A stretch of DNA of 7,783 nt from Methanosarcinaceae archaeon (GTDB lineage: Archaea > Halobacteriota > Methanosarcinia > Methanosarcinales > Methanosarcinaceae): positions 1 to 7,783 of the forward strand of contig JAUWBW010000083.1 in the NCBI GenBank assembly GCA_030609665.1, given 5' to 3'. Both the position numbers and the translations under genes were made by a program. Shown here one piece after another: positions 1 to 5,200 of the stretch. Each line of letters opens with the position of its first letter. The stretch's first letter is position 1. The notes under the pieces are model-generated. The model searched no databases. It worked only from the letters and a program-made list of their open reading frames with translations, and was not told the DNA's origin.

Positions 1-14
1 GGTGGTAGCATCGG

Positions 15-25
15 TATTTTAAATG
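15..25 (+). promoter_or_regulatory. Possible TATA box upstream of lysA
   Basis: The AT-rich element TATTTTAAATG resembles an archaeal TATA box. If used, transcription would begin roughly 25 bases downstream and leave a leader of about 110 bases before lysA; leaders of this length occur in methanogens. The rest of the 158-base upstream stretch is AT-rich, so other positions are possible, and a small dyad (AAATC-GT-GATTT, 39-50) lies close by. This is inferred from composition alone. Confidence 0.2.
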
Positions 26-158
26 TGTGATTTTTTTGAAATCGTGATTTTGACCAAATTTCATAACATCCATAGGTAAAACTAATATTCCCCCAATACA
101 TTAATAGACCAAAAATCAACATTCATTTCACTAACTAAATACCCAGAGGTACAAAACC

Positions 159-1439
159 ATGTTCACGATCAAGAATCATTTGCAAATTGAGAATAGCCAT
201 CTTACAATTGGCGGTGTCGATTCGGTAGAACTTATTGAACAATATGGCTCACCATTATATGTCACAAACGAAGAACGTTTGCGGGCAAACTTCAGGCGCT
301 ACAGTGATGCATTCCCGAATGCTGACCTTTATTATGCGGCAAAGGCAAATGCAAATTTCACGATCCTTAAGATAATGACAGATGAAGGTGCAGGAGCGGA
401 TGTTTTCTCAGATGGCGAATTGTACATGGCATTGCTTGCAGGCATTCCAAAAGAGAAGGTGCTCTTTAACGGCAACTCAAAATCCGACAGTGAACTTTTG
501 ATGGCTGTTAAGACAGGTGTTCGTGTGTCCCTTGATTCACTTGATGAACTCAGGACACTTTCTGCGATTGCAAAGAATGAAGGCGCAGTTGTTGACATCT
601 CATTCAGGGTAAACCCTGATGTATCGCCTGACACACATCCTAAGATATCGACAGGTCTTCGGACTTCCAAGTTTGGTGTGCCGCATGATGAGGTTGTCCG
701 TGCATACAAGGAAGCACTTGACCTTCCGGGTGTAAATCCGGTCGGTATCCACTGCCACATTGGTTCACAGATACTTGATATTACGCCGTTTGCAGAAGCA
801 ATGACAAAGATGATGGACCTTGTTGAGCAGGTTTCACGTCTTGGTGCAGAACTTGAATTCGTTGACGTTGGTTCAGGACTTGGCATTCCTTACGAAAAGG
901 GTATCGACGTGCCAACCCCGCAGGATCTTGCAGATTTGATACTTCCGATATTCAACGAGCGCTGCAAGGCGGAAGGTATCAGTCCTAAACTTGTACTTGA
1001 ACCGGGGCGCTATATTGCGGCTGATTCAACTGTGCTTCTTACGACTGTCAATACGATGAAGGAAGCGGCAAAGAAATTCGTAGGCGTGGATGCGGGATTC
1101 AATCTGATGATCCGACCTGCGATGTATGATTCATATCAGCACGTTGTTGTCGCGAACAAGGCTGATGCGCCTGTAAAGGACATTTATAGCATCGCAGGTC
1201 CGATATGCGAGACTGGTGACATCCTTGCACATGACCGTGAATTGCCTGAGATAGAGAAGGGCGATATCATAGCGGTTCTTGATGCAGGAGCTTATGGATT
1301 TTCGATGAGTTCCCAGTATAATGGCAGGGTGCGATGCGCTGAGGTGCTTGTGAACGATGGAAAAGTGGACGTTATCAGAAAGCGCGAGACCTATGACGAC
1401 TTGCTTGCAAATCAGATCCTTCCTGCAAGATTCCTCTGA
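159..1439 (+). CDS. lysA: Diaminopimelate decarboxylase
   Basis: Predicted cytosolic PLP enzyme that decarboxylates meso-diaminopimelate to L-lysine, the last step of the DAP pathway. The 426 residues match the usual full length of this fold-III (alanine-racemase-like) decarboxylase family. Visible motifs in order: YYAAKAN with the PLP-binding lysine at about residue 62; HCHIGSQ at 198-204; the glycine-rich phosphate-binding loop DVGSGLG at 236-242; EPGRYI at 281-286; GPICETGD at 347-354 with the active-site Cys350 and Glu351; and GAYGFSMSSQYN at 377-388 near the C-terminus. The ATG is preceded by GAGGT (146-150) with an 8-base spacer, which supports this start. No frameshift or missing key residue is seen. 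The next gene begins about 100 bases later, so the two may be transcribed separately. The product assignment is very secure; biosynthetic arginine decarboxylase is excluded by length and motifs. Confidence 0.97.
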   Translation: MFTIKNHLQIENSHLTIGGVDSVELIEQYGSPLYVTNEERLRANFRRYSDAFPNADLYYAAKANANFTILKIMTDEGAGADVFSDGELYMALLAGIPKEKVLFNGNSKSDSELLMAVKTGVRVSLDSLDELRTLSAIAKNEGAVVDISFRVNPDVSPDTHPKISTGLRTSKFGVPHDEVVRAYKEALDLPGVNPVGIHCHIGSQILDITPFAEAMTKMMDLVEQVSRLGAELEFVDVGSGLGIPYEKGIDVPTPQDLADLILPIFNERCKAEGISPKLVLEPGRYIAADSTVLLTTVNTMKEAAKKFVGVDAGFNLMIRPAMYDSYQHVVVANKADAPVKDIYSIAGPICETGDILAHDRELPEIEKGDIIAVLDAGAYGFSMSSQYNGRVRCAEVLVNDGKVDVIRKRETYDDLLANQILPARFL

Positions 1440-1494
1440 TATGAACTACGGAAGTGCCAAAAAGTTATTAAGGGCACAGGAGTATAGCGGAGAT

Positions 1495-1527
1495 ACATTT
1501 TACTTTAACAATTAATAATTAAATAAT
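1495..1527 (+). promoter_or_regulatory. AT-rich promoter region of the FKBP gene
   Basis: The roughly 100 bases between lysA and the FKBP gene end in a nearly pure A/T stretch, including the dyad TTAAT-A-ATTAA (1512-1522). If that stretch is the TATA box, transcription would start close to the ATG at 1539, giving a leaderless or nearly leaderless mRNA, in keeping with the weak Shine-Dalgarno there. An alternative TATA-like TTATTAA lies at 1465-1471. The choice cannot be made from sequence. Confidence 0.25.
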
Positions 1528-1538
1528 AATGAGAGTTG

Positions 1539-2270
1539 ATGAATTTGGCAATAGAAAAAGGAGATTTCATTAAAGTATCATATACCGGTAAATTTGATGA
1601 TGAAAAGATATTTGATACGACTGACGAAGAGCTTGCAAAATCGAACAATATTTACAATGACCGTGGAATGTATGGCGGCGATGTCGTAATCGTTGGTGCA
1701 GGACATACAATTGTTGGTCTTGATGAGGATTTTGTTGGGAAAGATGTGGGGTATTCCGGGACGGTTGAAATCCCTCCGGAAAAAGGATTTGGAGAGCACG
1801 ACCTTAAGTTGGTGGAATCAGTTTCCATTACAAAGTTCAAGGATCGTAAGGTATATGAGGGTCTTGAAGTAGAGGTCAATGGTCAAAGAGGTGTTGTCAC
1901 AAAGGTTATCGGGCGCAGAGTTCGTGTTGACATGAACCACCCACTTGCAGGAAAGACTGTGATATACGAGTATAATATTGAAAAGTTGCTTGACGATGAA
2001 GTTGAAAAGATACAGGGTCTCTTTTCACTTTACACAGGTCTGCAGGATCTGGATGTTGAGGTCAGCAACGGCACAGCGACAATTATCACACCTGCTATGC
2101 TTTCATACAACCAGAGATGGTTGATGTCAAAGAGCAGAGTTGCAACTGAGATTATTGAGAATGTCGGTGTTGAAGAAGTCTTGTATGTGGAGAAGTATCC
2201 GGAAGCTCCGATGATCGAGGAAGCAACTGAAACCGAAGAATCAGAAGAAACCGAATCAAGCGAAGAGTAA
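1539..2270 (+). CDS. FKBP-type peptidyl-prolyl cis-trans isomerase, SlyD-like long archaeal form
   Basis: Predicted cytosolic prolyl isomerase and chaperone for newly made proteins, 243 residues. The N-terminal half shows the FKBP fold (KGDFIKVSYTGKFDD near 7-21, FDTT near 25-28, the GAGHTIVGLDEDFVGKDVG stretch). The insert-in-flap chaperone domain occupies about 90-130, followed by the SlyD signature DMNHPLAGKTV at about 131-141, which returns to the FKBP core. Unlike bacterial SlyD there is no His/Cys-rich metal-binding tail. Instead about 65 further residues (155-220) form an extra domain, then a Glu/Ser/Thr tail (227-243), typical of long archaeal members. The start is uncertain: TTG at 1536, ATG at 1539 and TTG at 1545 are in frame and none has a strong ribosome binding site. 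ATG is taken as the most likely. It probably has its own promoter, and its stop lies inside a hairpin. Confidence 0.9.
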   Translation: MNLAIEKGDFIKVSYTGKFDDEKIFDTTDEELAKSNNIYNDRGMYGGDVVIVGAGHTIVGLDEDFVGKDVGYSGTVEIPPEKGFGEHDLKLVESVSITKFKDRKVYEGLEVEVNGQRGVVTKVIGRRVRVDMNHPLAGKTVIYEYNIEKLLDDEVEKIQGLFSLYTGLQDLDVEVSNGTATIITPAMLSYNQRWLMSKSRVATEIIENVGVEEVLYVEKYPEAPMIEEATETEESEETESSEE

Positions 2271-2280
2271 TTCTCTTCGC
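2260..2280 (+). terminator. Hairpin spanning the FKBP stop codon
   Basis: GCGAAGAG (2260-2267) and CTCTTCGC (2273-2280) form a perfect 8-bp stem with a 5-base loop TAATT that contains the TAA stop. A T-rich stretch (CTTTTATA) follows. This looks like a terminator or an mRNA 3'-end stabiliser separating the FKBP gene from the tRNA gene. Archaeal termination depends mainly on T tracts, so the role of the stem is inferred. Confidence 0.5.
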
Positions 2281-2313
2281 ATCTTTTATAGGTTTCAACA
2301 GCTCTTTTAAGCA

Positions 2314-2325
2314 AAAAGGTTATAC
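2314..2325 (+). promoter_or_regulatory. Possible TATA box of the tRNA-Ser gene
   Basis: AAAAGGTTATAC lies about 30-40 bases upstream of the mature tRNA 5' end. That fits an archaeal TATA box driving a transcript that starts near 2346 with a short 5' leader removed by RNase P. The match to consensus is only partial. Confidence 0.3.
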
Positions 2326-2356
2326 CACAATACGTTATTTAGGCATCGTCCTGCAT

Positions 2357-2442
2357 GCTGAGGTAGCCAAGCGGACTACGGCGCTGGTCTTGAAAACCAG
2401 TGGTGCTAACGCGCCCCATGAGTTCGAATCTCATCCTCAGCG
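2357..2442 (+). tRNA. tRNA-Ser (anticodon UGA)
   Basis: All arms fold by eye. The 7-bp acceptor GCTGAGG (2357-2363) pairs with CCTCAGC (2435-2441), followed by discriminator G2442. The anticodon stem CTGGT (2384-2388) pairs with ACCAG (2396-2400) around the loop CTTGAAA, with anticodon TGA at 2391-2393 reading UCA serine codons. A long variable arm (2401-2417) has the stem GGTGC/GCGCC, the hallmark of class II tRNAs. The T arm ATGAG/CTCAT (2418-2434) encloses TTCGAAT. CCA is not encoded and must be added enzymatically. No intron is present. A T tract follows directly. The UGA anticodon is a normal serine anticodon, not a suppressor. Confidence 0.97.
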
Positions 2443-2444
2443 TA

Positions 2445-2463
2445 TTCTTTTTTTTGTGTTTTT
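2445..2463 (+). terminator. T-rich terminator after tRNA-Ser
   Basis: A run of eight T (2448-2455), followed after GTG by a further T-rich stretch, begins within six bases of the mature tRNA 3' end. Such T tracts are the standard transcription stop of archaeal stable-RNA genes. It also separates the tRNA from the hsd transcript. Confidence 0.7.
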
Positions 2464-2499
2464 GGTTTTGAGAGAGGGTTCACTTTGTTGTGTTGATTC

Positions 2500-2511
2500 G
2501 CAATGCATTGC
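2500..2511. promoter_or_regulatory. 12-bp perfect palindrome upstream of the hsd promoter
   Basis: GCAATGCATTGC is its own reverse complement over 12 bases, with no further matching flanks. It lies about 30 bases upstream of the TATA box of the hsd operon, in the 185-base gap between the tRNA gene and hsdM. Position and symmetry suit a binding site for a dimeric regulator, but no regulator gene is in the window and a second copy was not found. Confidence 0.3.
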
Positions 2512-2541
2512 CGAGATTAATTGACATGGTGAAAATGGCAA

Positions 2542-2553
2542 CTATATATATTA
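2542..2553 (+). promoter_or_regulatory. TATA box of the hsd operon
   Basis: CTATATATATTA is the best archaeal TATA-type element in the gap before hsdM and is preceded by a purine-rich stretch suited to a BRE. Transcription would start near 2572 and give a leader of about 55 bases before hsdM. A second weaker candidate, GTTTATTTATAG (2561-2572), follows closely and would give a shorter leader. No other promoter-like gap exists up to 7469, because all downstream genes overlap. Confidence 0.5.
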
Positions 2554-2616
2554 ATAAACAGTTTATTTATAGAGTGACAACGACATAATTTTGGACAAAC
2601 TATCAACGTCAATAAT

Positions 2617-2622
2617 GAGGTG
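2617..2622 (+). promoter_or_regulatory. Shine-Dalgarno of hsdM that points to an ATA start
   Basis: GAGGTG is a strong match to the archaeal anti-Shine-Dalgarno and ends exactly 5 bases before ATA at 2628. No ATG, GTG or TTG occurs in the hsdM frame between the upstream in-frame stop (TGA, 2616-2618) and TTG at 2730, so this site decides the start call. Confidence 0.6.
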
Positions 2623-2627
2623 CAAAC

Positions 2628-4184
2628 ATAGTAAACAACAATAACGAAGCTGAAAAACGCCTTTGGGAAGCTGCTGATGAGCTTCGTGCAAATTCCAATC
2701 TGAAATCATCAGAGTATTCAACACCGGTTTTGGGGCTTATATTTCTCCGCTATGCGGACCATAAATTCACTATTGCTAATAAGGAATTAGAAGGTAAGGG
2801 CACTGGGCGGCGCACTATTGGCAAAGCAGATTATCAGGCGCGGGGTGTCATGTATTTACCGGATTCTGCGAGATATTCTACGCTTTTGAATCTTCCTGAA
2901 GATGAGGATATAGGTAAAGCCATCAATGAGGCTATGAGGGATATTGAGGATGAAAACGATGAACTGAAGGGCATTCTGCCCAAGACCTATAATCATCTTG
3001 AAAATGATACATTGTTTACGTTATTGAAGACTTTTAATTCAATAGCCATGGACATTGAAGGGGATGTTTTTGGCAAGATATACGAATATTTCCTTGGCAA
3101 GTTTGCTATGAGTGAGGGGCAAAAGGGAGGCGAGTTCTTTACGCCTACTTCTGTTGTTAAACTTATTGTTGAAGTTATTGAACCGTTCCATGGTCGTATT
3201 TTTGATCCGGCATGTGGTTCAGGTGGTATGTTCGTACAGAGTGCCCGCTTTGTGGAAAACCACAGGATGAACCCCAATTCTGAGATTATGGTTTATGGTG
3301 AGGAAAAAACGGATGAGACTGTTCGACTCTGCAAGATGAATCTGGCTGTGCATGGGCTTTCCGGTGATATTCGCGAGGGTAATTCATATTATGAGGATAT
3401 CCACAATTGTGTTGGAACGTTCGATTTTGTTATGTCCAATCCTCCTTTTAATGTGAATAAGATCGATAAGGAGAGGATCAAGGATGACCCACGCTTCCCA
3501 TTTGGTATGCCCACGCCTGATAATGGAAATTATATCTGGATCCAGATATTCTACAGTGCTTTAAATTCCGGCGGACGTGCCGGTTTTGTGATGGCCAATT
3601 CTGCCAGTGATGCTCGTGGAACTGAACTTGAGATCCGCAGGAAGATCATTGAAGCAGGCGAGATGGACGTTATGGTGGCGGTAGGCTCTAATTTTTTCAG
3701 TACGGTTACTTTGCCATGTACGCTCTGGTTCCTTGACAAAGGGAAAAAAGATACTGGCAGGCAGGATAAGGTTCTGTTTATTGATGCACGACATATTTAC
3801 AATCAGATTGACCGCGCCCATCGCGAGTTTACTCCTGAGCAGATTGAATATCTGGGTAATATAGTGCGCCTATACCGTGGCGAAGAACCGGAGATCACAA
3901 ACGGCAGCGCATCGCTGTTGGAAGAACATTTCCCGGATGGTAAGTACATCGATGTGCCGGGTCTTTGCAAAGTGGCGACACTTGAACAGATCGAATCGCA
4001 GGGATGGAGCCTGAATCCCGGACGTTATGTGGGTGTGGCAGAGCGCGAGGCTGATGATTTTGATTTTATGGAGCGGCTTGAGGAACTGAATGAGGAACTT
4101 GAGGTGCTCAATGTTGAGGCACGGGAACTTGAGGGTCGCATTGCTGAGAATGTGGCGCTGTTGCTTGAGGGAGATGGCGAATGA
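2628..4184 (+). CDS. hsdM: Type I restriction-modification DNA methyltransferase subunit M, with ATA at the start position
   Basis: N6-adenine methyltransferase subunit of a type I system; with HsdS it modifies the target site using AdoMet. Counting from ATA there are 518 residues, a normal HsdM length. The helical N-terminal HsdM_N domain covers about 1-150. FTPT (171-174) opens the methylase core. DPACGSGGMF (193-202) is the AdoMet-binding motif I, and NPPF (271-274) is the catalytic motif IV of the N6-adenine class. The C-terminus (about 479-514) is a Glu/Leu-rich coiled coil. The first 34 residues before TTG2730 (NEAEKRLWEAADELRAN, then SSEYSTPVLGL) match the conserved HsdM N-terminus, so the true protein must begin upstream of that TTG. 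The only plausible initiator is ATA at 2628 behind GAGGTG. Either ATA is used, or an ATG has mutated or been misread, which would cripple the operon. The 3' end overlaps the next gene by ATGA. Confidence 0.92.
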   Translation: MVNNNNEAEKRLWEAADELRANSNLKSSEYSTPVLGLIFLRYADHKFTIANKELEGKGTGRRTIGKADYQARGVMYLPDSARYSTLLNLPEDEDIGKAINEAMRDIEDENDELKGILPKTYNHLENDTLFTLLKTFNSIAMDIEGDVFGKIYEYFLGKFAMSEGQKGGEFFTPTSVVKLIVEVIEPFHGRIFDPACGSGGMFVQSARFVENHRMNPNSEIMVYGEEKTDETVRLCKMNLAVHGLSGDIREGNSYYEDIHNCVGTFDFVMSNPPFNVNKIDKERIKDDPRFPFGMPTPDNGNYIWIQIFYSALNSGGRAGFVMANSASDARGTELEIRRKIIEAGEMDVMVAVGSNFFSTVTLPCTLWFLDKGKKDTGRQDKVLFIDARHIYNQIDRAHREFTPEQIEYLGNIVRLYRGEEPEITNGSASLLEEHFPDGKYIDVPGLCKVATLEQIESQGWSLNPGRYVGVAEREADDFDFMERLEELNEELEVLNVEARELEGRIAENVALLLEGDGE

Positions 4185-5200
4185 GCGAACTGGTTTCGGA
4201 TGACTATGTGGTACTTCTTGGTGAGATCAAGCAGCGTATTCGCTCTGGCCAATATGCAGCACTAAAAGCGGTCAATAAGGAACTTATTTCGCTTTATTGG
4301 GACATCGGTAAGTCAATCGTTGAGCGACAGGAAGGTGAGACATGGGGGAAGTCTGTAGTCAAGAGGCTTGCTGAAGATTTGCAAGCAGAATTCCCGGGGA
4401 TTGGTGGTTTTTCATCTCAGAATCTTTGGAGAATGAAACAATTTTATCAAACATATGTTCATAACGTAAAACTCTCACCATTGGTGAGAGAAATTGGATG
4501 GACTCATAATCTAATGATTCTTATGAAATGTAAAGATGATCTGGAACGTGAGTTCTATATTCGCATGACGCGGAAACTCGGCTGGACAAAAAATGTCTTG
4601 GTACACCAGATCGAGAACCAGACCTACGAAAAAACTCTGCTTAACCAGACAAATTTTGAGCAAACATTACCTGTGGAAATAGGCAATCAGGCAAAACTTG
4701 CAGTTAAGGATGAATACACCTTCGATTTTCTGGAACTTGGTGATGAATACAGCGAGCGCCAGTTAGAGCGGGAGATTCTTGCTAAGGTTGAGCCGTTCCT
4801 GCATGAAATGGGGGGGTTGTTTTCTTTTATTGGCAGCCAGTACCGTCTGGAAATCAGCGACAAGGAATATTTTATTGATATTTTGCTGTACCACCGTCAC
4901 CTAAAGTGTTTGATAGCAATTGAACTTAAAATTGGAGAGTTTATCCCTGAGTATGTAGGTAAAATGCAATTTTATCTGGCTGCACTGGATGATATTGTCA
5001 GGATGGAAGACGAAAAACCCTCTATCGGCATTATTCTGTGCAAATCCAAGGATAAAACAATAGTGGAGTATGCTCTAAAGGAGTCGAATAAACCGATTGG
5101 TGTGAGTGCTTATCGGATGGTTTCTACTTTGCCGAAGGAACTGAAGGGTGAACTTCCTGCACCTGAACAGATTGCAAGATTGCTTGAGGGGGTGGAATGA
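4181..5200 (+). CDS. DUF1016 / YhcG-like PD-(D/E)XK nuclease-domain protein, first copy
   Basis: A 339-residue protein of the DUF1016 family. The N-terminal helical domain (about 8-150) carries the family features SLYWDIGKSI (37-46), LAEDL (63-67), FSSQNLWRMKQFY (77-89) and IGWTHN (105-110). The C-terminal part (about 180-320) is the PD-(D/E)XK nuclease-like domain: ERQLEREIL (192-200), FIDILLYHR with Asp233, IELKIG with Glu248 and Lys250, and KMQFYL with Gln263, so the predicted catalytic set looks intact. The family is often found in restriction and other defence loci, but I know of no firmly established reaction. The gene sits between hsdM and hsdS, overlaps both neighbours by a few bases, and must be co-translated with them. 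A perfect inverted repeat lies within it. Nuclease activity is inferred from motifs; a structural or regulatory role in the HsdM-HsdS complex is an alternative. Confidence 0.88.
   Translation: MSELVSDDYVVLLGEIKQRIRSGQYAALKAVNKELISLYWDIGKSIVERQEGETWGKSVVKRLAEDLQAEFPGIGGFSSQNLWRMKQFYQTYVHNVKLSPLVREIGWTHNLMILMKCKDDLEREFYIRMTRKLGWTKNVLVHQIENQTYEKTLLNQTNFEQTLPVEIGNQAKLAVKDEYTFDFLELGDEYSERQLEREILAKVEPFLHEMGGLFSFIGSQYRLEISDKEYFIDILLYHRHLKCLIAIELKIGEFIPEYVGKMQFYLAALDDIVRMEDEKPSIGIILCKSKDKTIVEYALKESNKPIGVSAYRMVSTLPKELKGELPAPEQIARLLEGVE
4472..4490. repeat. Perfect 9-bp inverted repeat inside the first DUF1016 gene
   Basis: CTCTCACCA (4472-4480) and TGGTGAGAG (4482-4490) are exact reverse complements separated by one base. 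The repeat encodes residues 98-104 (LSPLVRE) just before the conserved WTHN motif. The second DUF1016 gene has a different perfect inverted repeat at the equivalent place. Confidence 0.75.
5186..5196 (+). promoter_or_regulatory. Shine-Dalgarno of the second DUF1016 gene
   Basis: GAGGGGGTGGA lies in the last codons of the upstream gene. Its GGGGGTG core ends 5 bases before the ATG at 5200, but only 2 bases before the ATG at 5197. The same 11 bases recur before hsdS with the same 5-base spacing, which favours 5200 as the start. Confidence 0.55.

Noticed and set aside
332..886. 184-codon open frame on the - strand
   Set aside because: It lies wholly inside lysA, whose motifs fix the coding strand. 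Its residues are Ser/Pro-rich, as expected for the antisense of such a gene, and show no family features.
1578..2314. Three - strand open frames across the FKBP gene
   Set aside because: All are antisense to clear FKBP domain coding sequence, without ribosome binding sites or recognisable domains.
2730..2732. TTG as the hsdM start
   Set aside because: It would remove 34 residues that match the conserved HsdM N-terminus, and there is no good ribosome binding site just upstream. ATA 2628 behind GAGGTG fits better.
5197..5199. First of two adjacent ATG codons as start of the second DUF1016 gene
   Set aside because: Possible, but the Shine-Dalgarno core would be only 2 bases away. The ATG at 5200 has the same 5-base spacing as hsdS. 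The difference is one residue.
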